A stretch of 64,000 nt of DNA, from positions 3,968,001-4,032,000 of the forward strand of contig JAKGSH010000010.1 of NCBI GenBank assembly GCA_021568835.1, given 5' to 3'. The notes below the pieces were generated by a model. It was not told the origin of the DNA. It made no database searches and saw nothing but the letters and a program-made list of their open reading frames with translations. This document shows positions 28,125 to 37,891 of the stretch, in pieces. The first letter of the stretch is position 1. Every line of letters begins with the position of its first letter. A program made the position numbers and the translations under genes. Source of the DNA: Streptomyces sp. Tue 6430 (GTDB taxonomy: Bacteria > Actinomycetota > Actinomycetes > Streptomycetales > Streptomycetaceae).

Positions 28125-28239
28125 GCGGGCACGGGGACACGACCCGGGACCGCGTTCCGGTGGGGCGCGGGCGGGCACGGGCCGGGTGGGGCGCCGGGGG
28201 ACGACGGCCGGGCGGGGAACCACGGGGGGAGGGGCGGGG

Positions 28240-30857
28240 ATGCAGGACGCTGAGGTGACCGAGGACGGCCGGGCGGCCCTCGGCGCCGGGGAGGGAGGCC
28301 GCGGCGACCGGGGGCCGGACGGGACGGGGGACGGGACCACCGGCGGCCGGAGTTCCGGGGGGACGGACGGCACCGAGGGCCGGGGACGGGGCCCGGACGG
28401 CGACGCGGCCGCCGGTGACGGGGCGGCGGGGCCGGGCGGGAGGGGGGACGGCGGGGAACGGCGCGTGCGGGCCGCCGGGGGAGGGCCGGACGGGCGGTCC
28501 GCGGCCGGCTCGGGCCGGGCCCTGCTGCTCGGGGTGCGGCACCACGGCCCGGGGTCGGCGCGGGCCGTCCGCAGGGCGTTGGACGCCGCCCGGCCGCGGG
28601 CCGTGCTCGTCGAGGGCCCGCCCGAGGCCGACGCGCTGATCCCGCTGGCCGCCGACGAGGACCTGCGGCCCCCGGTCGCCCTCCTCGCACACGCCGTGGA
28701 CGAGCCCGGCCGGTCGGCGTTCTGGCCGATGGCCGAGTTCTCCCCGGAGTGGGTCGCGCTCCGCTGGGCCCTCGAACACGGTGTCCCGGCCCGCTTCATC
28801 GACCTGCCGGCCGCGCACACCCTGGCCTGGCAGCGGAAGCCCGACGGGAGCACGGCGCCCGGGAGCACGGCGCCCGAGGCGGAACCGCCGGGCGACGGCC
28901 TGCGCGTCGACCCGCTCGCCGCGCTCGCCGACGCCGCCGGGTACGACGACCCCGAGCGCTGGTGGGAGGACGTCGTCGAACACCGGGGGGCGGGGCGGCG
29001 CGACCCGCTGGCGCCCTTCGCCGCGATCGAGGAGGCCATGACGGCCCTGCGGGACGGACACGGCGCCGCGGCCACCGAGCGGGACCTCGTGCGGGAGGCG
29101 CACATGCGGCTCCGGCTGAGGGCGGCGCTGAAGGAGTCCGGGGGCGGGCCCGTGGCGGTGGTGTGCGGGGCGTGGCACGTGCCCGCGCTCCGGCGGACCA
29201 CGGCGCTCACCGCCGACCGTGCGCTGCTGAAGGGACTGCCGAAGACCAAGGCAGACCTGACGTGGGTGCCGTGGACCCACCGCAGACTGACGCGGGCCGG
29301 GGGATACGGCGCCGGCATCGACTCGCCCGGCTGGTACGCCCACCTGTTCGCCGCCCCCGACCGGCCGGTGGAGCGGTGGCTGACCAGGGTGGCCGGCCTG
29401 CTGCGGGACGAGGACCGCGTCGTCTCCCCGGCGCACGTCATCGAGGCGGTCCGGCTGGCCGAGACGCTCGCCGCGCTGCGCGGCCGCCCGCTGCCCGGCC
29501 TGAGCGAGACCACCGACGCCGTGCGGGCGGTGCTGTGCGAGGGATCGGACGTACCGCTGGCGCTGATCGAGGACCGGTTGGTCGTGGGGGACGTCATGGG
29601 GGAGGTCCCCGCCGCGGCGCCCGCGGTGCCCCTGCAGCGTGACCTCGACCGGCGCCGGCGCCGGCTGCGGCTCACACCGGAGGCGGCCGAACGGGAGCTG
29701 GAACTGGACCTGCGCAAGGAGACCGACGCCGAGCGCAGCAGGCTGTTGCACCGGCTGCGCCTGCTGCGGGTGGACTGGGGCGAGCCGGCGGTCTCGCGGG
29801 GAGCACGGGCACGTTCCGCGAGACCTGGCGGCTGCGCTGGCAGCCCGAGCTGTCCGTCCGGGTCGCCGAGGCCGGGGTGTGGGGGACGACCGTGCCGGCT
29901 GCCGCCACCGCCAGGGCGGAGGCGGACGCCGTCGCGGCGCGGGACCTCGCCGAGGCGACCGCCCTCGCGGAGAGCTGCCTGCCGGCCGGACTGCCGGACG
30001 CCCTGCCGACGGTGATGCGGGTCGTCGCCGAACGGGCGGCCCTGGACACGGACGTCGGCCGTCTCGCCCGGGCGCTCCCCGCCCTGGCCCGCTCCCTGCG
30101 CTACGGAGACGTGCGCGGCACCGGCACCGGCGCGCTCGCCGACGTCGCCACGGGGCTCGCCGAGCGGATCTTCGTCGGCCTGCCGCCGGCGTGCGCGGCA
30201 CTCGACGCCGACGCGGCCGAGGAGATGCGCGGTCACGTGGACGCGGTCCACGGTGCGGTGCGGTTGCTCGAGGAGGAGGCCGGAGCGGAGCGGGCCCCGC
30301 TGCCCGGCCGGCTCCGGGACCGCTGGCGGGACGTCCTGCGGCTGCTGTCCGAACGGCGCGGCGTGGCGGGGGTCGTGCGGGGGCGCGCCGTACGGCTGCT
30401 GCTGGACGACGGGGAGCTGGCGGCGGACGAGGCGGCGCGGCTGATGGGGCTCGCGCTGTCACCGGGGACGCCGCCGGCGGACGCGGCCGCCTGGATCGAG
30501 GGCTTCGTCGGGGGCGGGGCCGGCGGCGGGCTGCTCCTCGTGCACGACGAGCGGCTGCTCGGCCTGGTCGACGGCTGGCTGTCGGGGGTGTCGGCGCAGG
30601 CGTTCACGGACGTACTGCCGTTGCTGCGGCGGACGTTCTCGGCGTACGAGACGGGGGTGCGCCGGACGCTCGGGGAACTGGTGCGCGCAGGGCCCGGGAA
30701 GAGGAGAACCGTGGTGCGGGCGGGTGCCGGGACCGCGGGGTTCGCGGACGAGATCGACGCGGGACGCGCGGACGCCGTCCTCCCCGTGGTGCGGCTGCTG
30801 CTGGGACGGGACGGGACACAGCGGGACGACGACCAGCCGGCGGGAGTGAGGACATGA
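28240..30857 (+). CDS. DUF5682-family protein of the MoxR/VWA locus (frame-broken)
   Basis: About 872 aa when repaired. An 85-residue Gly/Asp/Arg-rich N-terminus is followed by the family start ALLLGVRHHGPGSARAVRRALDAARPRAVLVEGPPEADAL, reminiscent of TraB/Tiki-type folds, then CGAWHVPAL and a helical C-terminal half. No catalytic role is known. The frame breaks at the G-run 29798-29801; one added G joins AVSRG to STGTFRETWRLRWQPELSV. ATG 28240 has a strong GGGGAGG site; the 115 bp after the MoxR stop contain many G-runs, so an earlier coupled start hidden by another error is possible. It overlaps the VWA gene by ATGA. Confidence 0.8.
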
Positions 30858-32043
30858 CTTCGGGGACGGGGGAGACGGACCCCGCGCGGGAGCGGCTGCG
30901 GCGCTGGCGGCTCGTGCTCGGGGCGGCGGGGCGGACGGCACCGGGCACGAACTGTCCGGGCGGGACGCGGCCATGGACGGCACGCTCGCCGCGCTCTACG
31001 GCAAGGGGGACGGGGCGCGGACGGGGCGGGACCGTTCGGCGGGGCTCGGGGCGTCGGCGCCGTCGGTGGCGCGCTGGCTGGGGGACATCCGGACGTACTT
31101 CCCCTCCTCGGTCGTCCAGGTCATGCAGCGCGACGCCATCGAGCGGCTCGGGCTGGCCGCGCTGCTGCTGGAGCCGGAGATGCTGGAGGCGGTGGAGGCG
31201 GACGTCCACCTCGTCGGCACCCTCCTCTCGCTCGACAAGGCGATGCCGGAGACGACGAGGGAAACGGCACGGGCCGTCGTGCGCAAGGTCGTCGAGGAGC
31301 TGGAGAGACGGCTCGCCGGCCGCACCCGCGCCACCCTCACCGGCGCGCTCGACCGCGGCGCCCGGGCCGCCCGGCCCCGCCACCACGACATCGACTGGAA
31401 CCGCACGATCGCCGCCAACCTCAAGCACTACCTGCCCGAGTACGGGACGGTCGTGCCCCAGCGGCTCGTCGGCCACGGGCGGGCCTCGCCGTCCGTGAAG
31501 AAGGAGGTGATCCTCTGCGTCGACCAGTCGGGGTCCATGGCGCCCTCGGTGGTCTTCGCCTCCGTGTTCGGGGCGGTGCTGGCGTCGATGCGGTCGATCA
31601 GCACCCGGCTCGTCGTCTTCGACACGGCGGTCGTCGACCTCACCGACCAGATCGAGGACCCCGTGGACGTCCTCTTCGGCACCCGGCTCGGCGGCGGTAC
31701 GGACATCAACCGGGCGCTCGCCTACTGCCAGTCGCAGATCACCCGCCCCGCCGAGACGGTGGTGGTGCTCATCAGCGACCTCTACGAAGGAGGCGTACGG
31801 GACGAGATGCTGAAGCGGGTGGCGGCGATGAAGGCGTCAGGGGTGCAGTTCGTCGCCCTGCTCGCGCTCTCCGACGAAGGAGCGCCCGCCTACGACCGGG
31901 AGCACGCCGCCGCCCTGGCGGCGCTGGGCGCGCCCGCCTTCGCCTGTACGCCCGACCTGTTCCCGGACGTGATGGCGGCGGCGATCGAAAAACGCCCGCT
32001 TCCCGTCCCGGACCTGGACGCCGGTGCGGCAAACGGGACATGA
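30854..32043 (+). CDS. VWA-domain protein of the MoxR locus (YehP-like, frame-broken)
   Basis: About 396 aa when repaired. A helical N-terminal half (WLGDIRTYFPSSVVQVMQRDAIERLGL) is followed by a von Willebrand A domain with a full MIDAS: DQSGSM, the Thr in GGGTDINRAL and the Asp in VLISDLYEGG. VWA proteins pair with MoxR ATPases and bind a metal-dependent ligand. The ATG overlaps the DUF5682 stop (ATGA), so translation is coupled. The frame breaks at the G-run 30928-30931; one added G reads GADGTGHELSGRDAAMDGTLAAL. Confidence 0.9.
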
Positions 32044-32135
32044 CTACCCATCGGTAACAGGGGGCTTGCGCAACCTCGGGACTCCCGTGCGAGGATCGAA
32101 CGCCTCGTTTCGTCGCACGGGAGGTTCCTCCCCCC

Positions 32136-33201
32136 TTGACCCGCCCCGCTCGCCTGCCTGCCGTCGCCGCACGCAACGCGCTGCGCGGCGTGCTGCTGCT
32201 GGGCGGGTTGTTCGCGCTGGGACTCCTCCTCGGCGGGCAGGCGCAGGCGGCGGACGGAGCACTGCCGGCGGACGGAGCACTGCCGGCGGCGGCCACGCCC
32301 CGGGTTTCACGCCACCGGTTCTCACGGCGCCGGCGGCCACGGTGTCGGCGTCCGCCGCGAAGGCGGCAACCACCTCCCCGTCACGGACCGTGGCCGAACT
32401 GTCCCCGCCGCACGCCGCCTCCGGATCCGGAACGGCATCCGGTTCCGACTCCGGCTCCGGCTCCGGTCCCGTGTCTTCCGCCCCGGCCCTTCCCTCGGCC
32501 CCGGCCCCTGCCTCAACCCCCGCCGAGGAGACGCCGGCGGATCCGGCCGTCCTGACGGACCCCCTGCTTCCGGTTCGGGAGCGGGTCGTGAAGTCCGTCG
32601 GTGAAGTGCTGGGGGTGTGAGCGAACAGGTGGCGGTCGCGGTGGCGGAGGTGGTGCCCACGGCGTCGCTGCCGAGCGTCTCCGAGCTGCCGACGCTGCCC
32701 CCGCCGGGCTTCTTCCCCGAGCTGCCGGACGTTTCCTCGCTGCCGCCCCTGCCGGCACTCACCCCGTCGGCACGCACCCTGCCGGTGCCCGAACTGCCGA
32801 TCCTTCCGGCGCCGGGCCTGCCGGTCTCGGACCGTCCGGTGTCGGGCCCGGGGCCGGACTCCGGGACCGTTGACCCGGCGGCGCCGCGACCGCCGTACGG
32901 CCCCCCGCGTCTCGTGCGCGAGGCCCCGACGGGACCGGTCGCGCACGGCGGAGGGCAGGTCCGTGCCGGGCGTGCCGCGACCGGCACGCCCGCGCCCGCG
33001 GAGCGAGCGCCCGCCGGGCTGCCCGACGGCGCGCGGGCCGGCGTGTCACAGCTCGACGGCGGCATGCCGCGGCACGGCGACGCGTACGCCGTGACGTCGC
33101 ACCAGCGGGTGCCGTTGCTGTCGGCGCCCGGCAGCGCCGTGCGTACGGACGCGGCCGGGACCGAGGACAGGTACCGGGACATCCCCGTCTTCCCCGGTTA
33201 G
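32136..33201 (+). CDS. Secreted Ala/Pro/Ser-rich protein of unknown function (two frame breaks)
   Basis: About 355 aa when repaired. TTG start with GGGAGG 11 nt upstream. A signal peptide (RNALRGVLLLGGLFALGLLLGGQAQA) is followed by low-complexity sequence: an Ala/Thr-rich part, a GSGTASGSDSGSGSG spacer, a conserved-looking PLLPVRERVVKSVGEVLG, then Pro/Leu-rich LPSVSELPTLPPPGFFPELP. Adding one base at 32298-32301 and at 32611-32615 fuses three reading frames. No enzymatic motif is seen; wall-associated or secreted structural protein is the best guess. ADGALPADGALPA is a short internal repeat. Confidence 0.6.
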
Positions 33202-33322
33202 GGCAGGCCGCCCTCCCGCCGCCGGCCGACGGCCGCGCGGGGAGACGTCGCCCGCCGGCCCGGAGCCCGTGTTCCCGCTCCGGCGTCCGGATGCCGTCCA
33301 GCCTCGAGGATCCGACGTACGC

Positions 33323-33736
33323 ATGAACAAGAACATCCGCCGTTCCCGCGTCATGGCCGCCGGGGTCACGGGCGCGTGGGCGCTCGGCTCCACCGCCGCG
33401 AGCGCGGACGAGCCGCCGGCTCCCGCCCGCACCCCGCCGGACGTGTCCGCCCCCGCAGCCTCCCCCTTCGCGCGGATCGTCACCCGTACGGCTCACCGGT
33501 TCACCGGAAGGTTGACGGCTCCCGGCGCCCTCCTCGCGTACGGGGTGACCGGTGGTGCCGGTTCGACGGCGTACGGCCCCGCCGGTACGGCCGGTTCCGG
33601 CGCCCGGGCGGCTGCCGGAAACGCCCTCACCGGTGCCGGAGCGGCTGCCGGGCACGCCCTCACCGGCGCCCGGGCGGCTGTCGACACGGTCGTCCCCACG
33701 CAGGTGCGGGACGCCGCCGTGGCCCGGCGCGGCTGA
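33323..33736 (+). CDS. Small secreted Ala/Gly-rich protein
   Basis: 137 aa. A signal peptide (NKNIRRSRVMAAGVTGAWALGSTAASA) is followed by APARTPPDVSAP and repeated TGA(R/G)AAAG-type steps (ARAAAGNALTGAGAAAGHALTGARAAVD). No family recognised. GAGGA lies about 12 nt upstream of the ATG. It probably belongs with the preceding secreted protein, 120 bp away in the same direction. Confidence 0.6.
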   Translation: MNKNIRRSRVMAAGVTGAWALGSTAASADEPPAPARTPPDVSAPAASPFARIVTRTAHRFTGRLTAPGALLAYGVTGGAGSTAYGPAGTAGSGARAAAGNALTGAGAAAGHALTGARAAVDTVVPTQVRDAAVARRG

Positions 33737-33895
33737 CTCCCCGGCCCGCGCACGCGGTGAGCGCACCCGCGCGCCCCGTGCCTCGCGGGCCCCGCACGCC
33801 CCCGCCGGCCGCACGCCGGCGGGGCACCCGCTCCGCGGGAGGCAGGACCCGGACGGCCGAAGCCGTCGGTCGTTCCGGCCGTACCCCCGCGGAAC

Positions 33896-33935
33896 GGGGC
33901 CGGTCGTCCCCATTGGGGTGGGGGCGACCGGCCCC
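33896..33935 (+). terminator. Terminator after the secreted-protein pair
   Basis: A 16-nt arm 33896-33911 pairs with 33920-33935 with one bulge; the loop is ATTGGGGT. It lies in the gene-free stretch 33737-34285 before sucC. Confidence 0.75.
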
Positions 33936-33957
33936 GAGCCCTCCGGGGTTGTTCCAC

Positions 33958-33993
33958 GGGTCTCACCGGGTCAACCCCAGCCCGGTGAGACCC
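33958..33993 (+). terminator. Second hairpin after the secreted-protein pair
   Basis: Perfect 13-bp stem (33958-33970 with 33981-33993), 10-nt loop, followed by TTCCC. With the hairpin 23 bp upstream it insulates sucCD. Confidence 0.7.
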
Positions 33994-34084
33994 TTCCCGG
34001 GCCGGGCCCGGTCGCGTGCCTCCGCCTTCTCCACCGCCTCCGCCTCCTCACAGGCGGCACGGCGTGCCGGTGATGTCGGCATCA

Positions 34085-34100
34085 TGTGACAGGTATCACC
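34085..34100. promoter_or_regulatory. Crp-like site upstream of sucCD
   Basis: TGTGACAGGTATCACC matches TGTGA-N6-TCACA except for the last base. It is 186 bp upstream of the sucC start. A possible -10 box TAACCT follows at about 34145. Suggests Crp control of the TCA cycle gene pair; unproven. Confidence 0.4.
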
Positions 34101-34285
34101 GCTCAGGTGTGACCCTCGATTTAGGGGCCCCCCGCAAGCAGAGATAACCTGCGAGACGGACATGCCGCGCGCTCGGACACCGTGTGCGCCTCCCTTGTGA
34201 CTGACAGACGGCGGACGTCACGTTGCCCTCGCGGCACGCCCACGCAGACAACGAACCGCGAGATCACTGATAGGGACGGAAGCGC

Positions 34286-35464
34286 GTGGACCTGTTCGAG
34301 TACCAGGCGAGGGACCTCTTCGCCAAGCACGATGTACCGGTGCTGGCCGGTGAAGTCATCGACACGCCTGAGGCGGCCCGCGCAGCCACTGAGCGTCTCG
34401 GTGGCAAGTCCGTAGTCAAGGCCCAGGTGAAGGTCGGCGGCCGCGGCAAGGCCGGTGGCGTGAAGCTCGCCGCCACCCCGGACGAGGCCGTCGCCCGTGC
34501 GACGGACATCCTCGGCATGGACATCAAGGGCCACACGGTCCACAAGGTGATGATCGCCGAGACGGCCCCGGAGATCCTGGAGGAGTACTACGTCTCCTTC
34601 CTCCTGGACCGCACCAACCGCACCTTCCTCTCCATCGCGTCCGTCGAGGGCGGCATGGAGATCGAGGAGGTGGCGGCCACCCGTCCCGAGGCCGTCGCGA
34701 AGACCCCGATCGACGCCAACGAGGGTGTGACCCCCGAGAAGGCCCGCGAGATCGTCGAGGCCGCGAAGTTCCCGGCCGAGGTCGCCGGCAAGGTGGCCGA
34801 CGTCCTCGTGACGCTGTGGAAGACCTTCATCGAGGAGGACGCCCTCCTCGTCGAGGTCAACCCGCTGGCGAAGGTCGCCTCCGGCGACGTCATCGCCCTC
34901 GACGGCAAGGTCTCCCTGGACGAGAACGCGGACTTCCGCCACCCCGACCACGAGGCGCTCGTCGACCACGCGGCGGCCAACCCCCTCGAGGCCGCGGCGA
35001 AGGAGAAGAACCTCAACTACGTCAAGCTCGACGGCGAGGTCGGCATCATCGGCAACGGCGCGGGTCTCGTCATGAGCACCCTCGACGTCGTCGCGTACGC
35101 CGGTGAGGCCCACGGCGGCGTCAAGCCCGCCAACTTCCTCGACATCGGCGGTGGCGCCTCCGCCGCCGTCATGGCGAACGGCCTGGAGATCATCCTCGGC
35201 GACCCGGACGTCAAGTCCGTCTTCGTCAACGTCTTCGGCGGCATCACCGCCTGCGACGAGGTCGCCAACGGCATCGTGCAGGCGCTGCAGCTGCTCAAGG
35301 ACAAGGGCGAGGAAGTCACCAAGCCCCTCGTCGTCCGTCTGGACGGCAACAACGCCGAGCTGGGTCGCAAGATCCTCTCCGACGCCAACCACCCGCTGGT
35401 CCAGCGCGTGGACACCATGGACGGCGCGGCCGACAAGGCCGCCGAGCTCGCGGCTGCGAAGTAA
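34286..35464 (+). CDS. sucC: Succinyl-CoA synthetase, beta subunit
   Basis: 392 aa; GTG start. With SucD it converts succinyl-CoA and ADP (or GDP) to succinate and ATP (GTP) in the TCA cycle. The ATP-grasp domain is seen in MDLFEYQARDLFAKHDVPV, VVKAQVKVGGRGKAGGVK and LLVEVNPLA; the C-terminal ligase domain carries GIIGNGAGLVMSTLD, FLDIGGGA and FVNVFGGI. Length and both ends are as in the family. sucD follows after 21 bp in one operon closed by the hairpin at 36394. Confidence 0.98.
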   Translation: MDLFEYQARDLFAKHDVPVLAGEVIDTPEAARAATERLGGKSVVKAQVKVGGRGKAGGVKLAATPDEAVARATDILGMDIKGHTVHKVMIAETAPEILEEYYVSFLLDRTNRTFLSIASVEGGMEIEEVAATRPEAVAKTPIDANEGVTPEKAREIVEAAKFPAEVAGKVADVLVTLWKTFIEEDALLVEVNPLAKVASGDVIALDGKVSLDENADFRHPDHEALVDHAAANPLEAAAKEKNLNYVKLDGEVGIIGNGAGLVMSTLDVVAYAGEAHGGVKPANFLDIGGGASAAVMANGLEIILGDPDVKSVFVNVFGGITACDEVANGIVQALQLLKDKGEEVTKPLVVRLDGNNAELGRKILSDANHPLVQRVDTMDGAADKAAELAAAK

Positions 35465-35485
35465 GGAAGAGGGACAGACACAGCC

Positions 35486-36370
35486 ATGGCTATCTTCCTC
35501 GACAAGGACAGCAAGGTCATCGTCCAGGGCATGACCGGTGCCACGGGCATGAAGCACACCAAGCTCATGCTGGCGGACGGCACCAACATCGTCGGTGGCG
35601 TGAACCCCCGCAAGGCGGGTCAGTCGGTCGACATCGACGGCACCGAGATCCCGGTCTTCGGCACGGTCGCCGAGGCGATGGAGAAGACGGGCGCCAACGT
35701 CTCCGTCCTCTTCGTGCCGCCGGCCTTCTCCAAGGCCGCCGTCATCGAGGCGATCGACGCCGAGATCCCCCTCGCGGTCGTCATCACCGAGGGCATCGCG
35801 GTCCACGACACCGCCGCGTTCTACGCGTACGCGGGCTCGAAGGGCAACAAGACCCGGATCATCGGCCCGAACTGCCCCGGCCTCATCACGCCGGGCCAGT
35901 CGAACGCCGGCATCATCCCGGGCGACATCACGAAGCCGGGCCGTATCGGCCTGGTCTCGAAGTCCGGCACGCTGACGTACCAGATGATGTACGAGCTGCG
36001 CGACCTCGGCTTCTCGTCCGCCGTCGGCATCGGTGGCGACCCGATCATCGGCACCACGCACATCGACGCGCTCGCCGCGTTCGAGGCCGACCCCGACACC
36101 GACCTGATCGTCATGATCGGTGAGATCGGCGGCGACGCCGAGGAGCGGGCCGCGGCCTTCATCAAGGAGAACGTGACCAAGCCGGTCGTCGGCTACGTCG
36201 CGGGCTTCACCGCGCCCGAGGGCAAGACCATGGGCCACGCCGGCGCCATCGTCTCCGGCTCCTCCGGTACGGCCGCCGCCAAGAAGGAGGCCCTCGAGGC
36301 CGCCGGCGTCAAGGTCGGCAAGACGCCGACCGAGACGGCGAAGCTGGCCCGGGAGATCCTGGCCGGCTGA
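35486..36370 (+). CDS. sucD: Succinyl-CoA synthetase, alpha subunit
   Basis: 294 aa. CoA-binding Rossmann domain (VIVQGMTGATGMKHT, GGVNPRKAG) and ligase domain with the phosphorylated His in KTMGHAGAIVSG. The motif IIGPNCPGLITPG is also typical. Second gene of the sucCD operon; GAAGAGGGAC precedes the ATG. Complete, no anomalies. Confidence 0.98.
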   Translation: MAIFLDKDSKVIVQGMTGATGMKHTKLMLADGTNIVGGVNPRKAGQSVDIDGTEIPVFGTVAEAMEKTGANVSVLFVPPAFSKAAVIEAIDAEIPLAVVITEGIAVHDTAAFYAYAGSKGNKTRIIGPNCPGLITPGQSNAGIIPGDITKPGRIGLVSKSGTLTYQMMYELRDLGFSSAVGIGGDPIIGTTHIDALAAFEADPDTDLIVMIGEIGGDAEERAAAFIKENVTKPVVGYVAGFTAPEGKTMGHAGAIVSGSSGTAAAKKEALEAAGVKVGKTPTETAKLAREILAG

Positions 36371-36393
36371 GCGGCTTCCGCCGCCTGGACGTC

Positions 36394-36428
36394 GGTGGGC
36401 CCGTCCCCTCGCGGGGGACGGGCCCACC
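36394..36428 (+). terminator. sucCD terminator
   Basis: A perfect 15-bp stem (36394-36408 with 36414-36428) with a short loop, 24 nt after the sucD stop. Confidence 0.85.
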
Positions 36429-36596
36429 GGTGCGTCCGGGGACGGCGCGCAGGCCGGAGCCGCCGTGGCGGCCGGGGGCCGTGCCGGCGGAGACCGCGTC
36501 GGCGAGGGGCGCGCGAGCGGCATGCGAGGAGCACGTCGGCGGAGGTCGCGTCAGCGAGGAACACGGCGGCGAGGAACACGGTGGCGGAGGTCGCCG

Positions 36597-37802
36597 TCAG
36601 CGGAGTTCCGGCAGGAGTCTCTCCGGGCCGTTCGCCGCTTCCGCCCGGAGTTTGGCCCGCAGCGCCAGTTCCGCGGTCGAGAGCGGTCCCGGGGCCGTCC
36701 TCGGGGGACGCCGCGGACCGTCTCGCCGGGCGGGACCGGGGGCTCGTAGCGGGTGGGGGCCGATCTCAGGGTGAGGGCCGTCGCGCCGATGATCGCCACC
36801 GTGATGGCGATCGCCGCCCTGGTCCAGTACCGGGCCCGGCGTTCCCCGTCGCTCCGTACCGTCGGGGCTTGGCGGCGCGCAGGCGTTCCGTCGACGCCGT
36901 CTCCGCCAGGCGGCGGTGCAGCTCACGCGGTTCCGCCAGCTCCGGCAGCCGGGCGGCGACCGCCGCGCGGGCGTGCAGCAGGCGGTTCGCCGCCGCCGGT
37001 GTGCTCGCCTCCGTCTCCGCCGCGGTCTCCGGCAGCCCCAGGCCGACCCCGTCGTACAGCAGGAGGGTGCGGCGGTAGGACGGCGGGAGCGTCAGGAGGA
37101 CGTCGAGCAGGGCCCGGTCACAGGCGTCGGCCGGCGGTGGTTCGGGGTGGCGGTAACGGGGGCGGCACCGGTGCCAGGGCGACAGCGCGTACTCGTACGC
37201 CGTCGCGCGGACCCAGCTCGGCGGGTCGGGGTCGACGGCCACCTCCGGCCAGCGCTGCCAGGCGGCCTGGAAGGCCCGCTCGACCGACTCGCGGGCCAGT
37301 TCGCGGCGACCGGTCAGGAGGTAGGCCTGGCGGACGAGGGCCGGGGCGCAGAACGCGTACAGGGCGTCGAAGGCCTGAGCGGGAGTCAGGGGAGGGGAGA
37401 GGGGGGACGGTGGGGCGGCTGCGGCTGCGGCTGCGGCTGCGGGGGCAGGCGCAGGGGCGGTGGTGACGGAACCGGGGCCGGGGTCGGGGCCGGAAACGGG
37501 CTCGGGGTGGGGGGTTTCCCGGCCTCGTCCGGACCGGTCGTCAGTTCGGGTGCGGGATCGGCCTTCTGGGGAGCCGTCACCTCGGGCGGCCGCTCGTCCG
37601 CCAGCCCGGCCAGCAATTTCGCGTACGAATCCCTCTCGCGGCCGCTCGGAGTGGAGCGGCCGGTCTCCCACGCGCGCACCGTCTCCCTGCTGACACCCAG
37701 CCGTGCCGCCAGCTGAGCCTGCGTCAGCGAGCCCTTCTCACGCAGGCGTCGGCGTTCCCTGGGCGGGGGAGCGGGGTGTCGAAGCACTGGGTCACAGGTC
37801 AC
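36597..37802 (-). CDS. XRE-type HTH fused to a sigma-70-like domain and a membrane helix (three frame breaks)
   Basis: About 402 aa when repaired. Order: an XRE helix-turn-helix (SLTQAQLAARLGVSRETVRAWETGRSTPSGRERDSYAKLLAGL), a Pro/Ala linker with a run of nine Ala, a region like ECF sigma factors (LTPAQAFDALYAFCAPALVRQAYLLTGRRELARESVERAFQAAWQRWPEV and DVLLTLPPSYRRTLLLYDGVGLGLPETAAETE), and a C-terminal membrane helix AAIAITVAIIGATALTL. Single-base losses at 37509-37514, 36844-36847 and 36703-36707 split it. A membrane-tethered regulator is likely. GTG 37802 is tentative (GTG 37787 is equally possible); an AT-rich stretch 37808-37840 is its probable promoter. Confidence 0.65.
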
Positions 37803-37891
37803 CCCTTCGTACGAAAAAGTACATAAACGTATATTGAGCGACACAGCGGAGGTTCGCCCGTTACGACGGGAAAGCGCGTGTCGTTGGGACC

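Noticed and set aside
28121..28239. A GTG at 28121 overlapping the MoxR stop as the DUF5682 start.
   Set aside because: It is in another frame and runs only to 28258 as written. It could be right if a further base is missing in the many G-runs, but nothing proves it.
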